Origin: Lactiplantibacillus nangangensis
GTDB lineage: Bacteria; Bacillota; Bacilli; Lactobacillales; Lactobacillaceae
Direction of reading: 5' to 3'
Assembly: GCF_005405065.1 (NCBI RefSeq)
Contig: NZ_BJDI01000002.1
Location: 248,001 to 312,000 of the forward strand
Length of the DNA: 64,000 nucleotides
Made by a program: the position numbers and the translations under genes. The notes under the pieces are model-generated. The model worked only from the letters and a program-made list of their open reading frames with translations, made no database searches and had not been told where the DNA came from. This document shows positions 1 through 8,791 of this stretch, piece after piece. The first letter of the stretch is position 1; each line of letters starts with the position of its first letter.

Positions 1-131
1 AAATCACGAAAGCGACAAGTGTCATGTTGAAATAATTGGTAGATTAATACGGCTTTCCATTTGCCAGAAATAAGTTGTAAAGTGCTGACAATCGGACAAC
101 CTTCAGCACAGTCATAGCGATAGCGTGTCAT
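1..131 (-). CDS. HxlR-family transcriptional regulator (N-terminal part, cut by window edge)
   Basis: Only the first 43 codons are inside the window. Read on the minus strand from the ATG at 131, the protein begins MTRYRYDCAEGCPIVSTLQL and continues with LISGKWKAVLIY, the hallmark N-terminus of HxlR/YodB-type winged-helix regulators. A purine-rich ribosome binding site (AAAGGGGGC) lies just upstream of the ATG. Two cysteines (residues 8 and 12) sit in the N-terminal arm, where redox- and quinone-sensing HxlR members such as YodB carry their reactive Cys. The gene is divergent from a quinone oxidoreductase-like gene, a layout typical of YodB-like regulation; that functional link is inference. 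The C-terminal half lies outside the window. Confidence 0.85.
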   Translation of the reverse strand, partial: MTRYRYDCAEGCPIVSTLQLISGKWKAVLIYQLFQHDTCRFRD

Positions 132-166
132 TCAAAAGCCCCCTTTGATGTGTTAAGAATACACCT

Positions 167-182
167 ATACACTGACAAGTAT
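167..182. promoter_or_regulatory. short inverted repeat between divergent HxlR and oxidoreductase genes
   Basis: ATAC-ACTGACAA-GTAT is a 4-bp-arm inverted repeat in the 130-bp divergent intergenic region. HxlR proteins bind short spaced palindromes of this general form, so it may be the operator of the adjacent regulator. The arms are short and the match could be chance. Confidence 0.25.
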
Positions 183-261
183 GTAACTAATTCCCAAAAT
201 TTTCAGAATTGTTTTTGGTTATGGAAAGTTTATATTGGGATCACAGAGGGGGCTTGGTAAG

Positions 262-1287
262 ATGCAAGCTTATGGATTTAAACAGGGACTTAGTTTAAAA
301 GATGACCAATCAATTTTCGCGTTCGAAACACCGAAACCAGTCGCAACTGGGCGTGATTTATTAGTGAAGGTGTTAGCGGTCTCAGTCAATCCAGTAGATG
401 TTGGCGTGCGAAAAGGCCAACGAACACCGTTAGATCAGCCAAAAGTCATCGGTTGGGACGCCATGGGAATTGTGGAAACAATCGGTGATCAGGTGAGTTT
501 ATTTCAGGCTGGTGATCGTGTCTTCTATGCGGGAGCCTTCGATCGACCAGGCTGCGACAGTGATTACCAGTTAGTTGACGAACGTTTAGTAGGTGCGGCA
601 CCGAAATCCTTAACTCCAGCCGAGATTGCGGCGATGCCGTTGACGGGACTAACTGCCTGGGAAGCCCTGTTTGAGCAACTAGGGATTGATCCGACAGCTA
701 AGGTTGAAAATGCGAAACACACGCTATTAGTGATCAATGGAGCTGGTGGTGTGGGGTCGGTCGCAACGCAACTGGCACGTTGGTCTGGACTGCAAGTGAT
801 TGCGACTGCCTCGCGTCCTGCATCAATGGCTTGGGTAAAAGCACACGGTGCGGATGCGATAGTTGACTATCACCAAGATATCGTGAGGCAAGTTCACGAC
901 TTAGGCTGGCAGCAGGTCGATTATATCCTCGAATTACAAAATTTGGCGCACTACTGGTCAACCATCGTGGCATTAATAAAACCTTTAGGGACAATCGTTT
1001 CAACGACTGGTAGTCGGCAACCTATCAATCTGGTTGCTTTAAAAGCCAAACAAGTCAAATTTGCCTGGGAGTGGGTCTACGCTAAGTCGTTCTATCAGTT
1101 GCCAGCAATGATTTCACAGCATGCGGCGTTAACACAATTGAGTGGGTTATTAGATCAGGGGATTCTCAAATCTACAGTGACCAAAGTCTTGAGTCCAATT
1201 TCTGGTAAAACGCTTCGGCAAGCGCATCAATTAGTTGGCGCGCATCACATGGTCGGTAAGGTTGTGATAACTAATAATCAAGCCTAG
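262..1287 (+). CDS. zinc-independent quinone oxidoreductase / MDR-superfamily alcohol dehydrogenase
   Basis: The 341-residue protein belongs to the medium-chain dehydrogenase/reductase superfamily. It has an N-terminal GroES-like domain (roughly residues 25-120) and a Rossmann domain whose nucleotide-binding loop NGAGGVGS is visible near residue 158. I see no clear catalytic or structural zinc cysteine cluster, which fits the NADPH:quinone oxidoreductase branch rather than a classical alcohol dehydrogenase. I chose the ATG at 262 because GAGGGGGC lies 8 bases upstream; an in-frame upstream start at 235 has no such site. It is divergent from the HxlR regulator and probably controlled by it, suggesting a role in quinone or electrophile detoxification in the cytoplasm. 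The substrate is not determined. Confidence 0.88.
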   Translation: MQAYGFKQGLSLKDDQSIFAFETPKPVATGRDLLVKVLAVSVNPVDVGVRKGQRTPLDQPKVIGWDAMGIVETIGDQVSLFQAGDRVFYAGAFDRPGCDSDYQLVDERLVGAAPKSLTPAEIAAMPLTGLTAWEALFEQLGIDPTAKVENAKHTLLVINGAGGVGSVATQLARWSGLQVIATASRPASMAWVKAHGADAIVDYHQDIVRQVHDLGWQQVDYILELQNLAHYWSTIVALIKPLGTIVSTTGSRQPINLVALKAKQVKFAWEWVYAKSFYQLPAMISQHAALTQLSGLLDQGILKSTVTKVLSPISGKTLRQAHQLVGAHHMVGKVVITNNQA

Positions 1288-1294
1288 TTAGCGT

Positions 1295-1332
1295 TAAAGT
1301 CCACCTGACGTGAAGTCGAGTGGACTTTATTT
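1295..1332. terminator. bidirectional rho-independent terminator
   Basis: A perfect 10-bp stem (TAAAGTCCAC / GTGGACTTTA) with a T-rich flank on each strand. It separates the convergent oxidoreductase and esterase genes. Confidence 0.85.
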
Positions 1333-2086
1333 AGTCGGTCAAATAATAGTCAAAAAAGTTTGCTATTTTGTTCATTAGTGGAATTTTAACTAGGTGTTTA
1401 GCTTGATAACCGGTAATGAACGCAACTTGATCAGCGTATGCTTCTGGATGGACATGGTCAAAAAAATCGCGTGACTGGGCATATGGAATGCGTTCATCAT
1501 CCGTCCCATGCCAAAATAACAACGGCCGATGCGCAATTTTTTCTGGTTGTAAGTTCAAATCGTAATGGTCGATCCAGCTCGTTAAATTTGCCATATCTGT
1601 TGGTAAATATAAGTGATGCTCGGCGGCAACGGTCCTCACTAATTGTGCATAGGCATTTAGATTAGGCGTTCCCATGATGATGGTAGCGGCTTTGATTTCT
1701 GGATGCTGGGTCAATAAAGCGCCAGTAGTCATGCCGCCCATCGAGTAACCGCCGACCCCAATTTGATCGTTCAAAATTAGTTGTCGATGACGATAAAAAT
1801 CGGTGATCAGCTGAAATTCGGCGAGGTTGCCTTGAATACTGTTCCAGAAAGTAAATGAAGGTAACGTACTCACTGGCTGTTGGCGTTGTCCGTGATTCAT
1901 GGCATCTGGCAAAATGACACGAATGTTTTTCTGAGCCAGTTTGCGTGCTTGGGTGAGTACGAGTTCTTTCTCCGAACGCCAACCGTGATAAAAGACGACT
2001 AACGGGGTGGCTTGATAGCGCAGCTCATCATTGACAACTTCTAAAATAGGGACATCTTGTATTTTTCGTTGTAAAATTTCGACCAT
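1331..2086 (-). CDS. alpha/beta hydrolase (YitV-like esterase)
   Basis: The 251-residue protein has an alpha/beta hydrolase pattern: the oxyanion strand YHGWRSEK near residue 33, the nucleophile elbow GYSMGG with Ser115, an acid-loop candidate HGTDDERIP near residue 195, and a C-terminal GYQAKHLV that can supply the catalytic His. Size and motifs resemble the Bacillus YitV/dienelactone-hydrolase-like prolyl-oligopeptidase group. There is no signal peptide, so it is a cytosolic esterase of unknown substrate. It is transcribed alone and ends at the shared bidirectional terminator. Confidence 0.85.
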   Translation of the reverse strand: MVEILQRKIQDVPILEVVNDELRYQATPLVVFYHGWRSEKELVLTQARKLAQKNIRVILPDAMNHGQRQQPVSTLPSFTFWNSIQGNLAEFQLITDFYRHRQLILNDQIGVGGYSMGGMTTGALLTQHPEIKAATIIMGTPNLNAYAQLVRTVAAEHHLYLPTDMANLTSWIDHYDLNLQPEKIAHRPLLFWHGTDDERIPYAQSRDFFDHVHPEAYADQVAFITGYQAKHLVKIPLMNKIANFFDYYLTD

Positions 2087-2378
2087 GATTATAATCTCGC
2101 TTTATTATTTTATAAGTCAACTGTGACAGAATTGTTAATAAATGACAACTGAAATGCTTATGTAAACGGCTGGCGACGACTTTTGAATTCGCAACCTAAG
2201 TCTATCGAACCCCTTTTTCTGGTCAGGGTGGCGATTACTTAATCAGGACATTTTTTGATCGTGTTAGTCATTTTTATGATCGGACTATAAAACCCAGTTG
2301 TAGTCACTAAGCAACTATGCCATAATTTTGTTAATTATTTTGATGGTTGTTAGTATTGCAAGAAAGTGGGGGTGCGAA

Positions 2379-2942
2379 GTGTCTGATGAAGCGTTTATTA
2401 AGCAAATTTTATGGTCAACACCGGAATTATGGGAGGTCTTGGTTTTGATCCGGCGCTTAGCCTTAAAACAAGGTTATTTAGCTGCTGGGAGTATTCGTAA
2501 TACTGTTTGGCAGGTGCTGAGTCAACAACCAGTGAGCCTGACTAGTGATGTCGATGTGGTTTTCTTTGATCCAGCTCGGCCAGCCAGTGACGATCTAGTC
2601 CTATCACAACAATTAACGACCTGGGCGCCACAATATCAATGGCAAGTTAAAAATGAGGTTTATATGGCCCATTATAATTTTTCAGATGTGCCCGAATTCA
2701 CCTCAGTCGCGGATGCCATCGGTCATTTTGTTGAAACCCCGACTTGTATTGGGGCGCGTTTGACGGATGAAACCCAAATTGAGCTATTGGCACCATATGG
2801 TCTAGACGACCTGATGACTTTCAACTGCCGTCCAGTGCCATTCTATCAGCAAGATGAGCGGCACTTGGCGATTTATCGGCAACGGATGCAGCAAAAGCAA
2901 TGGCAACAGCGCTGGCCTAACTTATCGATTAGTGATTGCTAA
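2379..2942 (+). CDS. nucleotidyltransferase family protein (COG3575 type)
   Basis: The protein has the pattern of the COG3575 nucleotidyltransferase-fold family: GYLAAGSIRNTVWQ followed by SDVDVVFFDP, where the spaced aspartates are the likely metal-binding residues, and a C-terminal LDDLMTFNCRP segment. I place the start at the GTG at 2379 (187 residues) because a GGGGGTG run precedes it and family members begin close to this point; a TTG at 2328 or ATG at 2343 would add up to 17 residues without a better ribosome site. The substrate is unknown. The next gene, 45 bases downstream, is also a nucleotidyltransferase. Confidence 0.75.
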   Translation: MSDEAFIKQILWSTPELWEVLVLIRRLALKQGYLAAGSIRNTVWQVLSQQPVSLTSDVDVVFFDPARPASDDLVLSQQLTTWAPQYQWQVKNEVYMAHYNFSDVPEFTSVADAIGHFVETPTCIGARLTDETQIELLAPYGLDDLMTFNCRPVPFYQQDERHLAIYRQRMQQKQWQQRWPNLSISDC

Positions 2943-2987
2943 CTGTGGTGACCAGTCAGTGATTTATTGGTGAAAGGAATGAGTTGA

Positions 2988-3770
2988 TTGTCCAACAGAA
3001 CTAGTGAGTTGTTGAATAAGCTAAAGGTTGAAACAACTGAGCTCTTGGCAGAAAATTTAGTCGGAATCTATTTGCATGGTTCCTATGCATTGGGCTCGTA
3101 CAATGAACAAGTTAGTGATTTGGATTACGTTATCGTGATCAAACGGCCGTTGAGTTTCACGGCAAAACAGGCTTTAATGACCAAGACGATTACAGACTTA
3201 TGGCCGTTATCACCAGCTAAAGGATTAGAGTTCCATGTTCTGCTACTAGCAGATACGCAGCACTTTAAACAGCCGTTACCGTTTGACTTTCATTTTTCAA
3301 AAATGCACTATTCAGATTATATGGCTAATCCAAACCACTACATTGAAGCCATGACCGGGACCGATCCAGATTTGGCTGCACATTTGACGATTCTAACTAA
3401 GGCCGGCAAAGTCTTGGTTGGACCACCGATTGCGACAGTATTTAGCCCAGTTCCTGTAGCTGACTATTGGAACAGTCTGATGTTTGATGTGGCGGATGCC
3501 CCTCAAACGATTGTTGAACACCCCATGTATACGATTTTAAATCTGTGTCGGGTCCTTGCTTATCATCGCGAGAAACTGATTTTGTCAAAAGCTGGTGGTG
3601 GTCAATGGGGGCTAACACGGTTGCCAAGTCGGTATCACGCTTTGATTGAAGCGGCGTTGGCGGCTTATCGTGATAATGCAACGCAGGATTTAAGTCAATA
3701 TTCTGAAGAAGACCTAACGGAATTTGCGACATGGCTATTAATGGAGATCAAAAGAGAATTAGTGAATTAG
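2988..3770 (+). CDS. aminoglycoside-adenylyltransferase-like nucleotidyltransferase (DUF4111)
   Basis: The 260-residue protein starts with a TTG preceded by AAAGGA with 9-base spacing. Near residue 30 it shows the nucleotidyltransferase signature GSYALGSYNEQVSDLDYVI (GS..LG..... SDLD), followed by a helical C-terminal region like the DUF4111 domain of AadA/Ant(9) spectinomycin and streptomycin adenylyltransferases. Proteins of this family transfer AMP from ATP to aminocyclitol antibiotics, but chromosomal lactobacillus members are often uncharacterised, so resistance cannot be concluded from sequence. It follows another nucleotidyltransferase with a 45-base gap, so the two may be co-transcribed. 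Confidence 0.78.
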   Translation: MSNRTSELLNKLKVETTELLAENLVGIYLHGSYALGSYNEQVSDLDYVIVIKRPLSFTAKQALMTKTITDLWPLSPAKGLEFHVLLLADTQHFKQPLPFDFHFSKMHYSDYMANPNHYIEAMTGTDPDLAAHLTILTKAGKVLVGPPIATVFSPVPVADYWNSLMFDVADAPQTIVEHPMYTILNLCRVLAYHREKLILSKAGGGQWGLTRLPSRYHALIEAALAAYRDNATQDLSQYSEEDLTEFATWLLMEIKRELVN

Positions 3771-3858
3771 AAAGAAACTGCATAATACAATTAGTTGCAA
3801 TAAATGAAATTACTTTCTAATTGTAATCTACAATCTTTTGTTAGGAGATGTTTTTTTA

Positions 3859-4350
3859 ATGACGATTAGTGATGTTTTATTGGTTATCGATATGCAAAAT
3901 GGTCTCAGTGATACGGTGGGTTACGCAGCGATTCTGAAGCGGATCAATCAGCGTTTAACGGTCTACCATACGAACCATCGGCCAGTTATTTTCATGCAAC
4001 ATACGGATGATGAGTTAGTCTATGGCAGTTGGAACTGGCAATTAGCCGCTGACTTGCAACGGCATGCGACAGACCGGGTCATTTTGAAAAATCATTCAGA
4101 TTCATTTTATGAGACTGGTCTGACCGACTATTTACGACATTTGTCGGCTGAAACGGTTGAGGTTTGTGGGTTGCAAACCGAGTATTGCGTGGATACGGCG
4201 ATTCGTGTCGGTCACTCGCGAGGGTTCAAAATGGTGACTCTGACGGGGCACAGCACGACATATGATGCGAACGGTTTAACTGCGGCACAGATTCGTCGAC
4301 ATCACGAAAGTATCTGGGATGGGTCTTTTGCCACATTATTATCAGACTAG
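3859..4350 (+). CDS. isochorismatase-family cysteine hydrolase
   Basis: The 163-residue protein has the full catalytic triad of the isochorismatase-like hydrolases: Asp11 in VIDMQNG, Lys77 in ILKNHSDSF, and Cys110 in LQTEYCVDTAI. Family members hydrolyse nicotinamide or related amides, isochorismate or oxamate; the substrate here is not predictable. The ATG at 3859 is chosen because TTAGGAGATG sits about 10 bases upstream. The gene stands alone and ends at a strong terminator. A 9-bp inverted repeat (TACAATTAG / CTAATTGTA at 3786-3794 and 3817-3825) lies in its upstream region. Confidence 0.88.
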   Translation: MTISDVLLVIDMQNGLSDTVGYAAILKRINQRLTVYHTNHRPVIFMQHTDDELVYGSWNWQLAADLQRHATDRVILKNHSDSFYETGLTDYLRHLSAETVEVCGLQTEYCVDTAIRVGHSRGFKMVTLTGHSTTYDANGLTAAQIRRHHESIWDGSFATLLSD

Positions 4351-4355
4351 CCTCA

Positions 4356-4392
4356 AAATGCCACACAGGCGGTTGACTGTGTGGCATTTTTT
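4356..4392 (+). terminator. rho-independent terminator after isochorismatase-like gene
   Basis: Stem AAATGCCACACA / TGTGTGGCATTT with a short loop and a T run, directly after the stop codon at 4350. Confidence 0.88.
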
Positions 4393-4439
4393 GAACGGAC
4401 GATGAAGGATCAGCCTGTCATTATAACTGATGACTTTGG

Positions 4440-4793
4440 CTATTTTTCCGCTAACTTAAGTTGGTTGAGATAGTGCTGTCCCCAGTCATCCATGGTCATA
4501 ATGACTGGAATTAAAGATTTGCCCAATGGCGTGAGCCGATAACTAGTTGTTATTGGTGAAGTTTCTTTATCGATGGTCTTGGTGATGATTTGGTCATCGA
4601 GGAGTTGCTTGAGTTGCAAGGCCAACATTCGTCGCGTGCAGCCAGTTAAAGAAACGAGTAGCTCGGTGAAATGCTGGTCTTTTTTCATGAGTCGACATAA
4701 AATGATGGACTTCCATTTTCCGGATAAGATTTGAATCGTACTATCCAGTGGACAGGGCTCAGTGTGGCGATTAGTTGCGGTCAGTGCGTTCAT
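4440..4793 (-). CDS. HxlR-family transcriptional regulator
   Basis: The 117-residue protein carries the HxlR winged-helix signature: CPLDSTIQILSGKWKSIIL, then FTELLVSLTGCTRRMLALQL (recognition helix region) and a SYRLTPLGKSL wing. An AAAGGACC ribosome binding site precedes the ATG. It is divergent from the MFS transporter at 4948, and HxlR regulators commonly control the adjacent divergent gene, so it probably regulates that exporter (inference). Cys14 in the N-terminal arm and Cys52 near the recognition helix are candidate redox residues. Confidence 0.92.
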   Translation of the reverse strand: MNALTATNRHTEPCPLDSTIQILSGKWKSIILCRLMKKDQHFTELLVSLTGCTRRMLALQLKQLLDDQIITKTIDKETSPITTSYRLTPLGKSLIPVIMTMDDWGQHYLNQLKLAEK

Positions 4794-4947
4794 GATAGGT
4801 CCTTTCTTTGATGCGTTTTGTAAAGTCAGTTTAAGCCAGTGTGAAAATTAAAACAAAAATTATGATGGGTTCGGTAAGTTACATTTAATTCCCGTCTTGT
4901 GTGAATCCATCGTAGTTTTACAATGGTCGTCACAAGGGGATGATTGG

Positions 4948-6105
4948 ATGCTCGCTAGTCGATTTCGACCAAATTTGATGGTTGGCAGCTTATTTATGAT
5001 TGTTTTTGTGATGGGGGCAGATTCGTTCATTATTTCGCCGTTGTTGCCTGTTTTAGCGCAACAATTTCATGTCACAATTGGTCACACCGCGTTGGCTGTC
5101 ACTAGTTACGCGGTGGGTTATGCGGCTGGGGCGCCTTTTTTCGGGCCGCTGGGTGATCGTTATCCGAAGAAAATACTCTTGTTGATTGGCTGCGGTGTGT
5201 TTGTAACGGGTAGTTTGGCATGTGCACTGACTTCAACTTTAATTGGGTTCATTTTCGCACGGCTGGTAGCGGGAATTGGTGCGGCTTTGACGCTACCCAA
5301 TGTTTGGGCGACGTTGGGTGAGCATTTTTCTGGAAACCGATTGGCGCATGTAATGGGGATGACGATGGCCGCCCTATCGTTATCGATCGCAATTGGGGTA
5401 CCACTGGGTGCTTGGGTCACACAGTTAACCAACTGGCGGTTGGTCTTTTACGGTTTGATTGGAATGGCGATGTTGGCGGGTACCGGTGTAATCATCTGGG
5501 TGCCGATGTTGCGTTTGGTCAAAAGAGAACCGTTGAATTATTGGGAGTCCTTCAAAAAAGTTTGGCACTTAAAAACAGTGATTTTAGCGCTTGGTGTCAA
5601 TTTTGTTTGGATGTTAGGATTTTACAGTATCTATACCTTTTTAGGCTCTAAAATTGCATTGAGTTGGCACTTCAGCACCGGTCAGACTGGGCTGGTGTTT
5701 GTTGCTTATGGGTTGAGCAATTTTAGCGCTAGTTTTTTTAGCGGTGTGGTCACAACTAAGCTTGGTGCGGCCAAGAGTGTTTACTTGAATGGTTGGCTAT
5801 CGGTTGGTTGTCTTTTAGGCTTGATATTTAGTCATCAGTGGCTCATAGGGTTTATTATTTCACTGATGGGGTTAGCGTTGGTGCAGGGGCTAGGCGTACC
5901 GGCATTATCGACTTATTTAGTCGCGCATGCTCAGAACCAACGGACAACCGTCATGGCTTTAAACAGTGCTGTCTTGTACCTTGGTCTAAGCTTGGGTTCA
6001 TGGTTGGGTGGTCTCTACTATCCGATTGGTGGGTTTACTGTCATTGTCTGGTTTGCGATTGTCATGCAGAGCTTGGCGGCTGGATTAGGTCATTTATTGT
6101 GCTGA
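4948..6105 (+). CDS. MFS transporter, DHA1-like
   Basis: The 385-residue, strongly hydrophobic protein has about 12 predicted membrane segments. The MFS motif GPLGDRYPKKILL lies between segments 2 and 3, and the motif-C-like ALSLSIAIGVPLGAW in segment 5 is typical of drug:proton antiporters. I place the start at the ATG at 4948, with AAGGGGATG 7 bases upstream. It resembles AraJ/YdhP-type efflux proteins of the plasma membrane. It is divergent from an HxlR regulator, which suggests inducible export of a toxic small molecule; the substrate is unknown. Confidence 0.85.
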   Translation: MLASRFRPNLMVGSLFMIVFVMGADSFIISPLLPVLAQQFHVTIGHTALAVTSYAVGYAAGAPFFGPLGDRYPKKILLLIGCGVFVTGSLACALTSTLIGFIFARLVAGIGAALTLPNVWATLGEHFSGNRLAHVMGMTMAALSLSIAIGVPLGAWVTQLTNWRLVFYGLIGMAMLAGTGVIIWVPMLRLVKREPLNYWESFKKVWHLKTVILALGVNFVWMLGFYSIYTFLGSKIALSWHFSTGQTGLVFVAYGLSNFSASFFSGVVTTKLGAAKSVYLNGWLSVGCLLGLIFSHQWLIGFIISLMGLALVQGLGVPALSTYLVAHAQNQRTTVMALNSAVLYLGLSLGSWLGGLYYPIGGFTVIVWFAIVMQSLAAGLGHLLC

Positions 6106-6189
6106 TATTAGGTGTTGAAAAAATGAACTTTCGATTTTAACAGGATATTGTATCAGGCATCTGTTGGCGCGACGGGGTTAGTTTGCAGT

Positions 6190-6735
6190 TTAATCACTAG
6201 GGCCCTTTTTGGCAAAATAGACGACTTGTTGCGCTAGATAGCTAGCGGGTTCAGGAAAATCATGTTGTAGCCAAGTTATTGCCAGATTGACGACTGCCCC
6301 AGAAAAAAATTCTAGATAATAGGGTGCGGTTAAGCTATTCCGATCGCTTGCTTCGATGCGATCTTGGTGAATGAGCGCCGTAAAGACTGTTTGAAAGGTT
6401 GCGGTAAAAATCAAACTTTTACCATTTTGAATGAGCAGTCGGTTGTTTGCGGCATCTTGCTGAATAATTTCAAAGTAATGGGTCATCAATTGTGCCAAAG
6501 TGATTTTCGGTGTGTTAGGCAATTCGCGCAAATAATGTAACATGTATTGCTGCTGAAAGGCAGTGATGATCTGATCGAAGTGACCAAAATTTTTATAAAA
6601 ATAGGTTCGCGAAACATGGGCGGCTTGACACAACTCGGTGATTGAAATCAAACTAATTGGTTTACGGGACATCAATGTTAACAAAGCCTGATAGATTGCC
6701 GTTAGATTATGTTGTTTCCGTTCCTGTGGACTCAT
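6190..6735 (-). CDS. TetR/AcrR-family transcriptional regulator
   Basis: A 181-residue protein with an N-terminal TetR-type helix-turn-helix (ISITELCQAAHVSRTYFYKN at about residues 33-52) and a helical C-terminal domain of the TetR_C_8 style. The ATG at 6735 is preferred; an in-frame TTG at 6744 would add three residues. It is divergent from the 14-segment MFS exporter at 6831, the classic arrangement of a ligand-responsive repressor and its efflux pump. Ligand unknown. Confidence 0.88.
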   Translation of the reverse strand: MSPQERKQHNLTAIYQALLTLMSRKPISLISITELCQAAHVSRTYFYKNFGHFDQIITAFQQQYMLHYLRELPNTPKITLAQLMTHYFEIIQQDAANNRLLIQNGKSLIFTATFQTVFTALIHQDRIEASDRNSLTAPYYLEFFSGAVVNLAITWLQHDFPEPASYLAQQVVYFAKKGPSD

Positions 6736-6769
6736 AGTTAACAAAAACTCACTTTCTGTAATCTAAAGA

Positions 6770-6799
6770 TTTACGCTGGCGATTGTTCCCCTTTATACT
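6770..6799 (+). promoter_or_regulatory. sigma-A-like promoter for DHA2 exporter
   Basis: TTTACG and TATACT are separated by 18 bp, about 30 bases upstream of the exporter start codon. The -10 matches the consensus at 5 of 6 positions. The neighbouring TetR regulator probably acts in this 95-bp divergent region. Confidence 0.5.
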
Positions 6800-6830
6800 T
6801 GCGAGTAACACTTTGAGGGGGAATTAAATC

Positions 6831-8540
6831 ATGAGTAAATCGACAAAAGTTATTTTTATGATGGGGCTGGGTATCTTTTTATGTATGCTAGATACAACGG
6901 TAATGAATATTGCATTACCGGCCATTCAAACGGGACTGGACACTGATTTAACCCATTTATCTTGGGCGTTGAATAGTTATACGATTTTATTTGCCAGTCT
7001 GAGCATCCCATTGGGGCGGCTTGCAGAATTGTATGGCCGGACAAAAATTTATCTGATTGGACTGGGGTTGTTCCTGTTAGGGTCATTAAGTTCTGGTATC
7101 GCTGGCAGTGTGAGTGGATTGATTATTGGTCGTAGCATTCAAAGTGTTGGTGCCGCGATTGTCTTCCCAGCCAGCATGACGATTGGCATTCAAGCGGTAT
7201 CACTTGAACATCGAACTGGTGCAATTGCCATTCTTGGTGTGACACAAGGTTTAGCAGCGGCACTAGGACCAACGATTGGTGGCGTAGTGACGCAACTGTT
7301 TGGCTGGCGGGGGATTTTTCTGCTCAATGTACCATTGGTAATCGTTGCGCTGATTGGTTGTTGGCTACTTCTAGACCGACAGCCAGTGAAGCGGCAAACA
7401 GTTAAACTGGATTTCTTGGGTAGTGGGCTTTCTATGTTGACGCTGGCCAGTCTGACTTTGGTCCTCGTCAAGGGCAGTGATTGGGGTTGGACGAGTTTAG
7501 TAATCATCAGCCTTGGCTTGATGAGCATTTTGGCTTTGCTGGGCTTTATCATTGTTGAGACCAAGGTTGCACAGCCGATGATTCCTTTAGACCTATTTAA
7601 AAATCGTCAATTTGATGGTGCCGCAATTGTGACCATTATTTCAGGAATTTTTTTGGTAGCGTTGCTTGTTTTGATGCCTAGTTTTTTTACGAGAGTTCAA
7701 GCCAAGTCTGAGTTGATGGCGGCGTTGATGATTACGCCCGCTTCAATCATGATTTTTGGCTGTTCACCGGTGAGTGGTTTATTTTTGACAAAAGTTGGTC
7801 CGCGGACCGTGATTGGACTTGGATCATTGGCGATGATTGGTGGGTATTGGCAACTCAGTGTCATGGACCCAAATAACTACTTGCAAGTGATGTTAGCTGA
7901 AATTTTAATCGGTGGTGGCTACGGCATCATCATTGGCCCAATTACAGTGTTGGCAGCGGCAGATTTTACGGGTGACCTCTTGACGGCTTCACAAAGTGTG
8001 ATCGGTGTTTTCCGTCAAATTGGGACTTCACTAGCTGTTGCAATTTTTGTTTCAGCCTTATCTACCAATCTGGTGACCGCTAAAAATCATATTTGGCAAA
8101 CTGCCCAAGAGGAGGTTGCGACGCTGGCTGTATCCTCAAAAGCCAAACAGGATACACTGGCCAAGGTCAGAGCCCAACTGGCGAGCGGAAAGTCACCTAG
8201 TAAAACGGTTCAGCCACCAATCACAGCCAGAATGACGCGTAAGTTGATTGCGGCCGGTTATGTGGCGGCGTTGAAGCGTCAACGGTTAATGGCCGCCACA
8301 ACCACAGTGAAGGCGCAAGTTCATCTAAAGGTTAGTCAGGCGGTGATGCGCCAAGTTCGGCGAACCAATCAGCGTTTGATTCCAGCTGTTCGAAAAATTA
8401 AGCATCAGACGAAAGTCGAAATAACCCAGGCCTTTATCAAACCCTATCAGACGGCGTTGCCATTCACGGTATTGATGTTGGGAACGATTGTTTTTTTTGA
8501 ACGACGTCGTAATTATTTAAACCGGATTAACCACAGATGA
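6831..8540 (+). CDS. MFS transporter, DHA2 (EmrB/QacA) family with large extracytoplasmic insert
   Basis: The 569-residue protein begins like EmrB/QacA drug:proton antiporters (LDTTVMNIALPAIQ in segment 1, GRLAELYGRTKIY loop, TIGGVVTQLFGWRGIF motif). The typical family length is 450-500 residues; here a long hydrophilic, very basic region (about residues 415-545, many Lys/Arg and Gln) lies between the last two membrane segments and should face outside, followed by a final hydrophobic segment and a short basic tail. The start is supported by GAGGGGGAA 9 bases upstream. It is divergent from a TetR regulator. The role is probably export of a toxic or amphiphilic compound; the substrate is unknown. 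Confidence 0.85.
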   Translation: MSKSTKVIFMMGLGIFLCMLDTTVMNIALPAIQTGLDTDLTHLSWALNSYTILFASLSIPLGRLAELYGRTKIYLIGLGLFLLGSLSSGIAGSVSGLIIGRSIQSVGAAIVFPASMTIGIQAVSLEHRTGAIAILGVTQGLAAALGPTIGGVVTQLFGWRGIFLLNVPLVIVALIGCWLLLDRQPVKRQTVKLDFLGSGLSMLTLASLTLVLVKGSDWGWTSLVIISLGLMSILALLGFIIVETKVAQPMIPLDLFKNRQFDGAAIVTIISGIFLVALLVLMPSFFTRVQAKSELMAALMITPASIMIFGCSPVSGLFLTKVGPRTVIGLGSLAMIGGYWQLSVMDPNNYLQVMLAEILIGGGYGIIIGPITVLAAADFTGDLLTASQSVIGVFRQIGTSLAVAIFVSALSTNLVTAKNHIWQTAQEEVATLAVSSKAKQDTLAKVRAQLASGKSPSKTVQPPITARMTRKLIAAGYVAALKRQRLMAATTTVKAQVHLKVSQAVMRQVRRTNQRLIPAVRKIKHQTKVEITQAFIKPYQTALPFTVLMLGTIVFFERRRNYLNRINHR

Positions 8541-8791
8541 CCGGTATTGAATGACACACTGATATCTTAGCATTTCACTGCGGCTGTTGAAAAGTGATTC
8601 CGTTTGAATAAATGGGTTTTAGCCCAAGCAGTCAGTGGTGTTTTTGAATCACGCTTGTGAGGACTCATTACCGAGGCGTCGGTGGATCGCAGTATTATCA
8701 TAGATGGTGACTCTAGTAATAACTTGCATTGCCCAATTTGAACTGATTAAGTCCAGACGGCTGTTGATGAAACTAATTGCTATAGACAATT
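8541..8791. other. non-coding stretch upstream of the 8792 promoter
   Basis: No convincing ORF. It contains a possible folded segment: GTGATTC near 8599 can pair with GAATCAC near 8645, enclosing a small TGGG/CCCA hairpin. There is no clear T run, so it is not a canonical terminator. Nothing else recognised. Confidence 0.4.

Noticed and set aside
734-1003. Minus-strand ORF of 89 codons
   Set aside because: It lies entirely inside the quinone oxidoreductase gene, has no ribosome site and no recognisable domain; antisense shadow.
2988-3770. Acquired aminoglycoside resistance gene
   Set aside because: The gene has the same codon style as its neighbours and no mobile element nearby; only family-level similarity to adenylyltransferases can be claimed.
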